Positions 34,624-44,177 of a stretch of 64,000 nt of DNA are shown here, piece by piece (positions within the stretch are counted from its first letter, which is position 1; every line of letters begins with the position of its first letter). Below the pieces are notes generated by a model. That model saw only the letters and a program-made list of their open reading frames with translations. It was not told the origin of the DNA and ran no database searches. The DNA is from Thalassobacillus devorans (lineage in GTDB: Bacteria; Bacillota; Bacilli; Bacillales; Halobacillaceae). The stretch is from the NCBI RefSeq assembly GCF_011761345.1, contig NZ_JAASRY010000001.1:1116001-1180000 (forward strand), given 5' to 3'. Made by a program: the position numbers and the translations under genes.

Positions 34624-34648
34624 ACAGTAATACTAAAATTATTACCGT
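34624..34648 (+). promoter_or_regulatory. Operator-like dyad before the XRE/cupin regulator
   Basis: ACAGTAATA (34624-34632) and TATTACCGT (34640-34648) pair with one mismatch around a seven-base centre. The dyad lies just after an AT-rich promoter-like stretch (TATTATATAA near 34608) and about 25 bases before the regulator gene. Autoregulation is plausible. Confidence 0.35.
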
Positions 34649-34671
34649 CTTGCTAGAAAGGTTTTGGTGTA

Positions 34672-35214
34672 ATGGAAGATATTTATAAGAAAATTAAGGA
34701 ATTACGTCTACAAAATGGACTAACATTAAAGGGCTTGAGTGAGAAAACAGATCTTTCGGTCAGTTTCTTGTCTCAAGTAGAACGTGGGGATTCATCGCTA
34801 GCTATTACTTCATTAAAAAAAATTGCAGACGCTTTTGGCGTCCCTATGGCTTCATTTTTCGAGGACCCATATAACCACAACTATGCAGTAAAGCGGGAAC
34901 ATCAAAAACCGTTTAAGATTGAAGGGTCAGATCTAATACATACTCGTTTAGGTGGTCATTTTCCGGAAAGAAAAATGGAACCAATCAAGGTAACACTTAG
35001 CCCAAACCAACAGGATAAACAAAAGTTTAGTCATCCTGGTGAAGAATTTTATTATGTGTTGAAAGGTATGGTTATCTTTGTAATTGAAGGAAAAGAATAT
35101 CTTCTTAAGGAAGGTGATGCTATTCACTTTCCTTCAGTACAACAGCATCAATGGGAAAATCCTTTATCGGAAGAGACAGAACTTCTTTGCGTATTGACAC
35201 CTGTAATTTTTTAA
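34672..35214 (+). CDS. XRE-family regulator with C-terminal cupin domain
   Basis: A 180-residue regulator. The helix-turn-helix covers about residues 6-62 (KELRLQNGLTLKGLSEKTDL, then SVSFLSQVERGDSS). The C-terminal cupin holds HPGEEFYYVLKG and GDAIHFPSVQQHQWEN, which bind a small ligand or metal. This architecture is standard for regulators of amine and amino-acid catabolism. The gene opens the hydantoinase/permease block and is likely its local regulator. The start ATG has a GAAAGG site. Confidence 0.9.
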   Translation: MEDIYKKIKELRLQNGLTLKGLSEKTDLSVSFLSQVERGDSSLAITSLKKIADAFGVPMASFFEDPYNHNYAVKREHQKPFKIEGSDLIHTRLGGHFPERKMEPIKVTLSPNQQDKQKFSHPGEEFYYVLKGMVIFVIEGKEYLLKEGDAIHFPSVQQHQWENPLSEETELLCVLTPVIF

Positions 35215-35260
35215 TTTCGGGTGTTTTATTTATATAACTTAAAAAAGGATGGTGTTTTAG

Positions 35261-37315
35261 GTGAGAGTGGCAACTGATATTGGCGGGACATTTACAGATT
35301 TGGTTTACGTCGATGAAAAAGGGAGTGTTGGTATTGAAAAAAGTCATACGACGCCGCCTAACTTTGAACAAGGGGTTATTGATGTTATTGACAAGAGTGG
35401 CATAAATCAACAGAGCATCCAATCGTTCATTCATGGAACAACTGTTATCATTAATTCGTTGACAGAACGAAAGGGTGCTAAAACTGCTCTGCTTACCACC
35501 AAAGGTTTTCGAGATGTACTAGAGATTGCAAGAGGGAATCGACCAGATTTATTTAATGTTTTATACAAAAAGCCAACTCCTTTTGTAGAAAGGTATCTAA
35601 GAAGGGAAGTTAGTGAACGTATCAACTATCAAGGGGATACACTGGAACCGCTCCAAAAAGAAGATATAAAAGAAGCGATTGAATATTTCAAAAAAGAAGG
35701 CGTGGAGGCTATTGCAGTATCTTTCTTGCACTCCTATGCTAATTCGGAACATGAAAAGAAAACGGTAGAACTAATTAAAGAATTATGGCCGGAGGTGGCT
35801 GTTACAGCCTCTCACGAAGTAACAAAAGAATGGCGCGAATATGAGCGAACAAATACAGCTGTATTGAATGCTTATGTTCAGCCGGCTGCTACAACTTATG
35901 TAAATAAATTGGATGAAAAATTAGCAGAAAATGATACGATGAGCAATAATTTTATTATGCAATCAAATGGTGGTGCGACAACTTTTCCTCAAGCAAAAAA
36001 AATCCCAATTAATATGGTAGAGTCTGGTCCTGTTGCAGGTATTTATGGGGCGGCAGTCTTAGGTGAAATTATTGGAGAAAAAAACATTATAGCTTTTGAT
36101 ATAGGCGGAACTACAGCTAAATGTTCTTTAATAGAAAATGGGGAAGTAAAGGTTTCTACCGATTATTATATCGAACGGACTGATCGAACAGCTGGTTATC
36201 CAATTAAAACACCTGTAGTTGATATTGTTGAAATTGGTAATGGTGGTGGATCTATTGCATGGATTGATGAAGCCAACTCGTTAAAAGTTGGTCCTCAGTC
36301 TTCTGGAGCAGTCCCCGGTCCAGTTGCTTACGGTTTAGGGGGCACAGAGCCAACCACTACTGATGCCAATCTTTTAACAGGTAGGTTAGCTCCTGAAAAT
36401 TTTGATTATAATGTCGACTTAGCAAATGTGAAAAATGTAATTTCTAATAAAGTAGCTAAACGTTTTGATATTTCAACTGAAGAAGCTGCATTAGGAATTA
36501 TTCGCATTGCCAATTCCAACATGTTGAATGCATTAAAATTAATATCTATCCGTAAAGGGCACAACCCTAGAGGTTTCACCTTAGTAGCTTTTGGTGGTGG
36601 AGGATCCATGCATGCCCCAGCTCTAGCAAAAGAACTTGGAGTGAAAAAAGTGGTAGTACCGATTTCTTCCCCTGTATTCTCCGCGTGGGGAATGCTAATG
36701 ACTGACTTACGACATGATTACATTAAAACATTTATTAAGCGTTTAAATGATATAGATTTAACTTTGTTGAATGATGAGTGGAATCGTATGGAGCAGGAAG
36801 CAACAAACCAATTTATCACGGAAGGGGTTTCTAAGGAAAAAGTACATTACAACCGTTTTGCTGACATGCGTTACTTGGGACAAGAACATACAGTTAAAGT
36901 CCCTGTTCCGGCTGGAGAGTGGGATGAAGAATGCATCAAGTCTATCATCTCTAAATTTCATGAGCTTCATGAAAAGAACTTTACCTTTAAATTAGAAGAG
37001 TCACCCACCGAGATTGTAAACCTTCATCTCACTGCATTTGGAAAAGTTGATAAGCCTGAACTTAAGCAAAATATAGTTCAAGGGACATTGAACGACGCTA
37101 AAAAAGAAACAAGACCGGTTTATTTCGAGGAGGCCGGATGGTTAAATGTCGCTGTCTACCATCGTGAAAAATTGCCAACGGAAAGTATGGTGGCTGGTCC
37201 TGCAATTGTCGAAGAAAAAGCTGCCACGACGGTAATCTATGATGGACAATCGCTTTATAAGGATGTCTACGGAAATCTTATTATTGAAACGGGGGTAGCT
37301 GTTAATGACCTATGA
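35261..37315 (+). CDS. hyuA: Hydantoinase/oxoprolinase family protein, subunit A
   Basis: A 684-residue ATP-dependent amidohydrolase subunit. The phosphate-binding N-terminus is ATDIGGTFTDLVYVDEKG. HGTTVIINSLTERKGAKTAL, SGPVAGIYGAA and FDIGGTTAKCSLIENG form the actin-like ATPase core, and FGGGGSMHAPALAKELG follows. The start is GTG 35261. It pairs with HyuB, whose gene overlaps by 11 bases. Substrates of the family are hydantoins, 5-oxoproline, N-methylhydantoin and acetone-type compounds; which one applies here is unknown. Confidence 0.9.
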   Translation: MRVATDIGGTFTDLVYVDEKGSVGIEKSHTTPPNFEQGVIDVIDKSGINQQSIQSFIHGTTVIINSLTERKGAKTALLTTKGFRDVLEIARGNRPDLFNVLYKKPTPFVERYLRREVSERINYQGDTLEPLQKEDIKEAIEYFKKEGVEAIAVSFLHSYANSEHEKKTVELIKELWPEVAVTASHEVTKEWREYERTNTAVLNAYVQPAATTYVNKLDEKLAENDTMSNNFIMQSNGGATTFPQAKKIPINMVESGPVAGIYGAAVLGEIIGEKNIIAFDIGGTTAKCSLIENGEVKVSTDYYIERTDRTAGYPIKTPVVDIVEIGNGGGSIAWIDEANSLKVGPQSSGAVPGPVAYGLGGTEPTTTDANLLTGRLAPENFDYNVDLANVKNVISNKVAKRFDISTEEAALGIIRIANSNMLNALKLISIRKGHNPRGFTLVAFGGGGSMHAPALAKELGVKKVVVPISSPVFSAWGMLMTDLRHDYIKTFIKRLNDIDLTLLNDEWNRMEQEATNQFITEGVSKEKVHYNRFADMRYLGQEHTVKVPVPAGEWDEECIKSIISKFHELHEKNFTFKLEESPTEIVNLHLTAFGKVDKPELKQNIVQGTLNDAKKETRPVYFEEAGWLNVAVYHREKLPTESMVAGPAIVEEKAATTVIYDGQSLYKDVYGNLIIETGVAVNDL

Positions 37316-39038
37316 TACAAAAGTAGATCCATTTACGTTAGAGATAGTAAAAGATTCACTATTATCTATTGGGGACGAGATGTTTATTGCCTTAGCGCGT
37401 ACTTCGATGAGCCCAATTATCTATGAAGTTTTAGATTATGCTAGTGGATTAACGGATGCGAAAGGTCAATTGCTTACCCAAGGCAATGGTGTAACCGGTT
37501 TTATCGGGATGCTTAGCTTTATGGTTAAACAAACTCTTGAAAAATATGGAGAGAAAGGGGATTTAGAGCCAGGAGATATTATCATAATTAACGACCCATA
37601 TGGTGGTGGAGGTTCACATTTATCAGATGTTGGACTTGTTATGCCAATCTTCCATGAAGGTGAATTAATAGCTTTTTCGGCCAATAAAGCCCATTGGACA
37701 GAGGTAGGTGGGAAAGATCCTGGTTCTTTTACCAATGATTCAACAGATATTTTTCAGGAAGGCCTTCAATTTTCTTGTATCAAGCTATTTGAAAAAGGAA
37801 AAATCAACGAAGGCATTGTGGAAATCATCCGTTCAAATGTACGATTCCCTGATTTGTCACTAGGTGATATGTGGGCACAAGTTGCAGCATTGAAAACAGG
37901 TGATAAGCGAGTAAAGGAGCTGTGTGAGAAACATGGCAGAAACACTATTGTTTCAGCAGTTGATTACTTGTTAGATCATGGCGAACAAATTTCAAGGCAG
38001 GAGCTCAGCAAACTACCTAAAGGAACTTTTTATGCAGAAGATTTTATTGATACAGATGGAATTGGAAATGGCCCCTTTCCAATAAAGGTTAAAGTTACAA
38101 TCACCGATGATGAATTTATTTGCGATTTCCGTGGAAGCAGCCCACAGGTTCCGGGTCCTGTTAACTGTTCTTATACCGGCCTCGTTTCCGCTGTTAGAAC
38201 AATCTTTTTAGGAGTAACAAACCCTTCTCAGGATGTTAACGATGGTGTGTTCCGTCCATTAAAAATAATTGTAGATCAGAGGTCTGTGATGTCAGCGGAA
38301 AGACCAGCCCCTGTCTCCAATTATTTTGAAACGTTATTGGGAAGCTTAGATCTTGTTTGGAAAGCATTAGCGCCAGAACTGCCACATCGTTTGGGTGCGG
38401 GTCATTTACTATCTGTGTGTGCAGTAACATTAAGTGGACTGCACCATGATACAGATGAACCGTTCCTCATTGTTGAACCATCTGTTGGCGGTTGGGGAGC
38501 AGCTCAAGGACAAGATGGTGCAAGCGGCCAGTTTTGTATAGCGGATGGTGAAACTTATAATATTCCAGTAGAAGTGGCTGAAACACGTTATGGTGTTTTA
38601 CTGGACGAGTATAGCTTACGAACAGATGGAGCAGGAGCAGGTCAATATATCGGGGGCAAGGGAGTTATTAGATCATATCGGGCCTTAACTGATAATCAGG
38701 CTGCAACAGTCACATTCGGAAGAAATAAGTATTTACCGTGGGGTATTGATAACGGCCATGAAGGCTCTCCTAATGAATTTTATATTGAAAAAACCAGTGG
38801 GGAAAAAGACGGACCATTCGGGGTTTATCCACGCTACCCACTACAAAAAAATGATGTAATTAAATTAATGACAGCAACTGGTGGAGGTTATGGTGATCCT
38901 TTGAAGAGACCTGCTGAACAAGTGGCTAAAGATGTGAAAAATGAGTATTACACCTTAGACGAAGCAAAAGAAATTTTTGGCGTTCTGGTTAACCCAGATA
39001 CGTTCGAATGGGAAGAAGACAAAATTCGTAAAAAGTGA
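37305..39038 (+). CDS. hyuB: Hydantoinase/oxoprolinase family protein, subunit B
   Basis: A 577-residue HyuB subunit. It begins DPFTLEIVKDSLLSIGDEMF and has the typical INDPYGGGGSHLSDVGLVMP near residue 95, FSANKAHWTEVGG near residue 125, and GGWGAAQGQDGASG near residue 397. It overlaps hyuA by 11 bases, so equal synthesis is likely. With HyuA it hydrolyses a cyclic amide at the cost of ATP. Length is normal for the family. Confidence 0.9.
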   Translation: MTYDTKVDPFTLEIVKDSLLSIGDEMFIALARTSMSPIIYEVLDYASGLTDAKGQLLTQGNGVTGFIGMLSFMVKQTLEKYGEKGDLEPGDIIIINDPYGGGGSHLSDVGLVMPIFHEGELIAFSANKAHWTEVGGKDPGSFTNDSTDIFQEGLQFSCIKLFEKGKINEGIVEIIRSNVRFPDLSLGDMWAQVAALKTGDKRVKELCEKHGRNTIVSAVDYLLDHGEQISRQELSKLPKGTFYAEDFIDTDGIGNGPFPIKVKVTITDDEFICDFRGSSPQVPGPVNCSYTGLVSAVRTIFLGVTNPSQDVNDGVFRPLKIIVDQRSVMSAERPAPVSNYFETLLGSLDLVWKALAPELPHRLGAGHLLSVCAVTLSGLHHDTDEPFLIVEPSVGGWGAAQGQDGASGQFCIADGETYNIPVEVAETRYGVLLDEYSLRTDGAGAGQYIGGKGVIRSYRALTDNQAATVTFGRNKYLPWGIDNGHEGSPNEFYIEKTSGEKDGPFGVYPRYPLQKNDVIKLMTATGGGYGDPLKRPAEQVAKDVKNEYYTLDEAKEIFGVLVNPDTFEWEEDKIRKK

Positions 39039-39050
39039 GGTGTAAATGTC

Positions 39051-39350
39051 TTGGAAGTAAAAAAGTACGAACAGGACATTAAAGGGCTGCAAACTTTATT
39101 TCAAAACGAAGTAAAATTCGGCTTGGTAAACATACAACCAGGGGAACGGGTTCCTGGTACAGGTTTATCCAACCACAATGAAGATGAATATTCATATATC
39201 ATCGAAGGAAGCATTGAAGGAGAATGTGGCGGACATAGATTCAAAGCTTCAGAGGGAGAAGCTACCTTTATCCCTTCTGGGGAACAGCATTGGGCAGTAA
39301 ATAACAGTGATAAAGTGTGCAGAATTGTTTGGACGTTAGTGAAGCCATAA
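39051..39350 (+). CDS. Small cupin-domain protein
   Basis: A 99-residue single cupin from TTG 39051, eight to nine bases after TGAGGTG. Metal-site motifs are GTGLSNHNEDEYSYIIEGSI and FIPSGEQHWAVNN. It lies between hyuB and the permease in the same operon. Small cupins in amide-degrading operons may act as isomerases or racemases of the substrate or as sensors; the sequence does not decide this. Confidence 0.82.
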   Translation: MEVKKYEQDIKGLQTLFQNEVKFGLVNIQPGERVPGTGLSNHNEDEYSYIIEGSIEGECGGHRFKASEGEATFIPSGEQHWAVNNSDKVCRIVWTLVKP

Positions 39351-39428
39351 TAGGGAGAGGGGGCAGTTAATGCCCCTTATTCTTTGTCTGTTGTTATCAG
39401 AAAATTACAATAAAAGGAGACTGTTATT

Positions 39429-40769
39429 ATGAAAGATAGCAAGAAACTAAAGCAAGATGAAGCCCTCTCATCTGTCCCGGAAAGTAAAAGGCAGCATTGG
39501 CTCACACCCGCAATGATTTTCGGAGGTTTGGAATTTACTATACCAGTTTTAATGGTTGGTGCTACTCTCGCTGGTAGCTTTGGATTAGGTAAGATATTTT
39601 TGATACTTGTACTTGCACTAGTAGGAATTCAATGGATCGGTAACGCCCTACAAGGTTATCTTGGAGCCAAAACCGGTAGAGCATCTTCTGTGATAGCGCG
39701 TACCAGTTTTGGAGCAAAGCAAGCGAGATTTATTGTGGGTTTAACGATATTTATCGTCTCACTTGGCTGGTGGGCGTTGCAGACTGCCGTTGCAGGAAAT
39801 GCTATTTCAGCTATGTTTGGCATTGATTATACCACTCAATGGGGCTTATGGGCTTTAATAACAGTCATAGCAGGATTATTATTCGCCCTACCTTCTATTA
39901 TTGGCTATAATTCTATGAAGTGGACAGACTATATTGCAGTACCCGCAGGTTTATTATTAATTGGTGCAGGGATCTTTTATGCTTTACGAAATACTGGTAT
40001 AGATAATATTACCGCCTGGAGCCCAGAGCCTACTATGGGGATATTAGCCGCAATCAGCTTAGTAATCGGAGTGAACGTTTCACAATGGGTAATAGCTTCA
40101 GACTATACCCGATACGCTAAACCAAAGGTCAAAGATAATCTTCTTATACCATTAGGAATTGTTGCTATCGGTCTTCCATTATTTTATGTCGGCGCTATAA
40201 TGTCAGTAGGAGTTGGGGATGCTGATATTGTAAATGTTATGCTGAACTTAGGGTTTCCGGTATGGGGATTTCTAATTCTATGGTTTGCCACTTGGACAAG
40301 CCAGCTAGTCAATAACTATAGCATGGGACTCGCTTTATCCAATATGCTTAATGTTAATTCTGATAAAGGACGGGCGGTACTCACACTTTTAGGTACTATT
40401 GTTGCTATTGTTGTAGCTTTGGCAGGAATATTAGATTATTTTATGGACTTTTTATATATGACAGCATTAATCTATCCTGCTATTGCCGGGGTTATGATGG
40501 CTGACTTTTTCTTTTTAAGGAAACAGACGTGGGTAGACAAAGACGGTTGGAATTGGATGGCTACAATCGCTCTAATAATCGGTACTGGAGTAGGTTATTT
40601 AACTCAGTATGTTACACAACTTGGACTTCCTGCCGTTCAATCCTTGATAGCAGCTGGTGTTGTTTATTTAGCAGCAATGAAAATAAAAGCATCAATCGCA
40701 CCTGATCGATTTACTGAGTTGACTATCAATGAATACGACAATATAGACGTAGAGGCAAAAGTTGAATAG
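39429..40769 (+). CDS. NCS1-family permease (cytosine/purine/hydantoin type, CodB-like)
   Basis: A 446-residue membrane protein with about 12 helices. NCS1 features are the LTPAMIFGGLEFTIPVLMVG start, SVIARTSFGAKQARFIVGL near residue 91, and VNVSQWVIASDYTRYAKPK near residue 216. It would import the cyclic amide or nucleobase-like substrate handled by HyuAB. The ATG follows AAAAGGAGA. A terminator lies shortly after it. Confidence 0.9.
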   Translation: MKDSKKLKQDEALSSVPESKRQHWLTPAMIFGGLEFTIPVLMVGATLAGSFGLGKIFLILVLALVGIQWIGNALQGYLGAKTGRASSVIARTSFGAKQARFIVGLTIFIVSLGWWALQTAVAGNAISAMFGIDYTTQWGLWALITVIAGLLFALPSIIGYNSMKWTDYIAVPAGLLLIGAGIFYALRNTGIDNITAWSPEPTMGILAAISLVIGVNVSQWVIASDYTRYAKPKVKDNLLIPLGIVAIGLPLFYVGAIMSVGVGDADIVNVMLNLGFPVWGFLILWFATWTSQLVNNYSMGLALSNMLNVNSDKGRAVLTLLGTIVAIVVALAGILDYFMDFLYMTALIYPAIAGVMMADFFFLRKQTWVDKDGWNWMATIALIIGTGVGYLTQYVTQLGLPAVQSLIAAGVVYLAAMKIKASIAPDRFTELTINEYDNIDVEAKVE

Positions 40770-40780
40770 TCTCATTAATA

Positions 40781-40808
40781 GTGCCCCGGAATTTGGGGCG
40801 CTTTTTAT
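40781..40808 (+). terminator. Terminator of the hydantoinase operon
   Basis: GCCCC (40783-40787) pairs with GGGGC (40795-40799), extended by a GTG/CGC partial pairing, followed by five T. It is 12 bases past the permease stop. Confidence 0.75.
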
Positions 40809-40954
40809 TTACCACAATCGAAATACTACATCCATCCAAAAAGGAGAAAATGTTATCTGTAAAAAGTTAAGATATGAAATGGCAGCATTTATGTTAGAAA
40901 ACTGGTATAAGTAAACGAAAATATGAACGAGTGGTTTCGTATATTTATTTAGTT

Positions 40955-41016
40955 ATATCTCGAAACTGAGTCTTCCGTATAAGGGCAGGATTGTGGAAGA
41001 CTCAGTTTCGAGATAT
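40955..41016. repeat. Perfect 22-base inverted repeat, member of island repeat family (R1)
   Basis: The arms 40955-40976 and 40995-41016 are perfect reverse complements, with the core CTCGAAACTGAGTCTTCC, separated by 18 bases. Related half-copies occur at 43911-43940, 47173-47204 and 48679-48710. The rest of the gap between 40809 and 41162 holds no gene that I can see. Confidence 0.7.
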
Positions 41017-41162
41017 CCCAGCATAGTATCATGAATTTTCAAATTACTCCTGGCACAATTTGTGTTAAAGTCATATTAAAGACTAATACATAAAAAGGAA
41101 ATTAGTGTACCATAAACCAATTATGTTTTAATATTCTACTTAGCAATGGGGTAGGTGCAATT

Positions 41163-42788
41163 ATGAAAATTAATAAAATACGAATTCAAAATTATAAGCT
41201 GTTTAGAGATGTAACTATTCGTGTGAATCAAGGTTACAATATTTTTGTCGGTAATAATGACTCTGGTAAAAGTACTTTGTTAGAGCTACTTCAAATAGTC
41301 ATTAGTGGGAAGCTAAATAACTATTCTTTTGAACGTCAACTTAAGGTAACTTGCTTTAATCAGCAAGTTAGAGAGGAATTCAAGAAAAAGCTAGTGCAAG
41401 ATGAAGTAATAGAAGAATTACCAAAGATAACAGCTGAAATTTATTTTCATGATGAGGGAACTGCTTCAGAATTAAAAGGGACTAACAATTCTTTAGGCGA
41501 TGATTGCCCTGGCATACAAATGTCTGTAATCTTTAACCCTATGTATGCTGAAGCCTTTAAGGATATGGTAGAAAACGATGAAATATATGATATTCCCGTT
41601 GAGTTTTATGAAGTGAAATGGAGAGATTTTTCAGGAAACCCAATTGTTTTTCGGAAATTACCTTTCAAAGTATCTCTTTTGGATACAACAAAGAAAGATT
41701 ACAGTAATTCAGTAAATAGGTTTGTGAATTCAAATGTAGCTGAACATTTGACTGATGAAGAAAAAGCAAGCTTGGCAAGAAGTTATCGAAAAATGAAGTA
41801 TGACTTTAATTCCAATGAAAGTGTTATTAGCTTAAACGAGAGAATAGAAGAAAATGTTCGTTTAGATGACAAAAGAATTAAACTGGGCATAAAAGAGGAA
41901 GTATTAGACGCTTGGAAAAACGAAGTTTCTATAGATGTTGAAGAGATACCTTTTGAGGATGTAGGATTCGGTAGCCAGAATCTTATTAAAATGGAATTAG
42001 TTTTATATGAAGAATCTCAAAAGTCTAATTTTATACTTTTTGAAGAGCCTGAAAATAATTTATCTTTTAGTAATATGTCGAAACTTATCTCAAAAATCAA
42101 AAATGAAGAATCTAAACAAGTTTTTATCTCTACACATAGCAGCTTTGTTGCTAATAAGATAGGTCTCGATAATATCATTCTCTTACATCAAGGAATTATC
42201 ACCCCTTTAAATGAAGTGAATGATGGAACAATGGATTTTTTCATGAAATTACCTGGATATAATACTGTAAGGTTTTTGCTTGCTGAAAAAGTGATTTTAG
42301 TTGAAGGACCCACAGATGAATTAGTAGTTCAAAGAGCATACTTTGATCGTTATGGAAAACTTCCCATCGAGGATGGTACAGATATTATAGCTGTTGATTC
42401 ACTGGCTTTTAAACGCTATTGTGATCTAGCTATTTTAGTAAACAAGGATATTAATTTAGTGACAGATAATGACGGTGATATTAAGAAGAATATTTTAGAT
42501 AAGTATGATGACTACCTGGATAAATACGAATTTATTAAAGTATTTTATGAAGAAGACGAAAGTTTATATAGTTTAGAGCCTAGTATGTATGAGTCAAATG
42601 CGAAAGATGAAGAGAAACTTTCTTTGTTTAAGGATGCGATTTCTAAGAACGGTTCTATGAAAGATAAATCTAGTCAACAAATCATTAATTTCATGGAGAA
42701 CAATAAAGCTGAATGGGGGTTAAGGGTTTTCGACTATGACAGAGAAGTTGAATATCCCGATTACATTATCAATGCAATCACAAAATAA
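41163..42788 (+). CDS. OLD-family nuclease (ABC ATPase + TOPRIM), GajA-like
   Basis: A 541-residue protein. The ATPase has Walker A GNNDSGKSTLLELL near residue 29, a signature-like GFGSQNLIKMELVL, Walker B FILFEEPENNLSFSN, and the switch histidine in FISTHSSFVANK. The TOPRIM domain follows, with VILVEGPTDELVVQRAYF near residue 377 and the metal-binding DNDGD near residue 435. The downstream gene encodes a UvrD-like helicase and overlaps, making this a class 2 OLD pair, the layout of Gabija anti-phage systems. It is slightly shorter than typical GajA. The Gabija label is by architecture, not by search. Confidence 0.85.
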   Translation: MKINKIRIQNYKLFRDVTIRVNQGYNIFVGNNDSGKSTLLELLQIVISGKLNNYSFERQLKVTCFNQQVREEFKKKLVQDEVIEELPKITAEIYFHDEGTASELKGTNNSLGDDCPGIQMSVIFNPMYAEAFKDMVENDEIYDIPVEFYEVKWRDFSGNPIVFRKLPFKVSLLDTTKKDYSNSVNRFVNSNVAEHLTDEEKASLARSYRKMKYDFNSNESVISLNERIEENVRLDDKRIKLGIKEEVLDAWKNEVSIDVEEIPFEDVGFGSQNLIKMELVLYEESQKSNFILFEEPENNLSFSNMSKLISKIKNEESKQVFISTHSSFVANKIGLDNIILLHQGIITPLNEVNDGTMDFFMKLPGYNTVRFLLAEKVILVEGPTDELVVQRAYFDRYGKLPIEDGTDIIAVDSLAFKRYCDLAILVNKDINLVTDNDGDIKKNILDKYDDYLDKYEFIKVFYEEDESLYSLEPSMYESNAKDEEKLSLFKDAISKNGSMKDKSSQQIINFMENNKAEWGLRVFDYDREVEYPDYIINAITK

Positions 42789-43896
42789 AATCATTATGGC
42801 GTGTGCAGGTTCAGGTAAGACATGGGGGATTTGTCAAGATGCAATAAACACCCCTCATGGAGCAAAAAAAGTGTTAATGGTGTCTTTTACCAACAAAGGA
42901 GTTGAGTCTTTAAGAAATGAATACGAAAAACAAAACTATGGTGTAGTTGACCAACATATAAAAATACATTCTTGGTATCAGTTTCTTTTAAAAGATCTAA
43001 TAAAGCCATACCAAAGTTTTTTTTTAGAAGACATAAATATAATTAGATCTTTTGACTTTTCGAATATGTATGGTGCTAGAGACTTTTCCAAAAAAAACAC
43101 TTTACCTTATTTCCTTAATAAAAGTGGTGATGTAAAAGCTAATAAGGCTTCGGAGTTTGTGGTTTATCTAAATGAAAAGTCAAACGGAGCAGTTATAAAA
43201 AGGTTAGAAGAAATTTATTCTTGTATATACATTGATGAGTTACAAGATTTAACGGGAAGAGATATCGAATTATTAGAACTTTTACTTAAGTCTTCTATCA
43301 GAGTATATTGTGTGGGTGATTACAAACAATCAACTTTAAAAACTCATAATGCTAAAACTAACAAGAAAAAAAGTGGGGAAAATATTTTCGGTTACCTAGA
43401 AACATTGAAAGATTCACATCATTTAGAGATTATTAAGAATAATAAATCTAAGAGGTTTATACAAGATATCGCTGATTTTGCAAACCTTGTATATCCCGGA
43501 GACCCAATAACAAGTGTTAAAGAGGACTCCCTTGAATATATGGGGGTCTATCAAATAACTAGGAAGAATATCGACGATTATATTAGGTACTTTCAACCTA
43601 AAGTTTTGATATATGATAAAAGAACATCCACATCAGGGTATATGTCATTGAATTTTGGTGTAAGTAAAGGTATGACACTAGACAGGAGCATAATTTTCCC
43701 AAATGGACCACTCAAGAAATTTTTGAAAGACCCAACTAAATCCTTGAGCACCCCTCATAAATATTTTGTTGGTGTAACTAGATCAAAGTATAGCTTAGTT
43801 TTTGTTGTAGATAAGTTAATAGAGAACAGGTATTTTAAGAGAGAAACAATGAAGGTTGGGGATAAAGTCATAGATGTAGCTAAATTTTATTTGTGA
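42736..43896 (+). CDS. UvrD/Rep-like superfamily 1 helicase, GajB-like
   Basis: Up to 386 residues. ATG 42736 overlaps the nuclease gene by 53 bases; ATG 42772 (Met-13) is an alternative that still precedes Walker A. Motifs: MACAGSGKTWGICQ, the DEXQ-type CIYIDELQDLTGRDIELLEL near residue 158, YCVGDYKQSTLK, and C-terminal YFVGVTRSKYSLVFVV. It is much smaller than PcrA or Rep and lacks room for full accessory subdomains, as in GajB. In Gabija systems this partner senses DNA ends or nucleotide state to regulate the nuclease. Confidence 0.82.
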   Translation: MTEKLNIPITLSMQSQNKIIMACAGSGKTWGICQDAINTPHGAKKVLMVSFTNKGVESLRNEYEKQNYGVVDQHIKIHSWYQFLLKDLIKPYQSFFLEDINIIRSFDFSNMYGARDFSKKNTLPYFLNKSGDVKANKASEFVVYLNEKSNGAVIKRLEEIYSCIYIDELQDLTGRDIELLELLLKSSIRVYCVGDYKQSTLKTHNAKTNKKKSGENIFGYLETLKDSHHLEIIKNNKSKRFIQDIADFANLVYPGDPITSVKEDSLEYMGVYQITRKNIDDYIRYFQPKVLIYDKRTSTSGYMSLNFGVSKGMTLDRSIIFPNGPLKKFLKDPTKSLSTPHKYFVGVTRSKYSLVFVVDKLIENRYFKRETMKVGDKVIDVAKFYL

Positions 43897-44177
43897 ACAA
43901 TCAAAATACTAGCCTCAAGTCTTCCGTTAAAAAGAGGGGACCTTTAATAAAGAGAATAATTTTTTATTAGTGTAACGTGCAATAAGTGAGATAAGAAAAT
44001 TGGAATTCTTAAATACGTACTAAACTAGATACTACGTAATAAAAACCTTATTTTAGCCTATTAGGAAGGCATGGAGTAGAGGGGGGATCAGTTATCCTTA
44101 TTTCTTGAATCCTGTGAAAATGATCAATACTTATTTCAATGGAGTATATAAAAGTATCTTAAAAAGGATTTGATAAG
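43897..44177. other. Intergenic spacer with repeat R2
   Basis: At 43911-43940 it contains CTCAAGTCTTCCGTTAAAAA, a degenerate copy of the island repeat, followed by CTTTAATAAAGAGAATAATT, as after R3 and R4. No convincing ORF or terminator was found. The glycosyltransferase gene starts right after an AAAAAGGA site. Confidence 0.5.
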
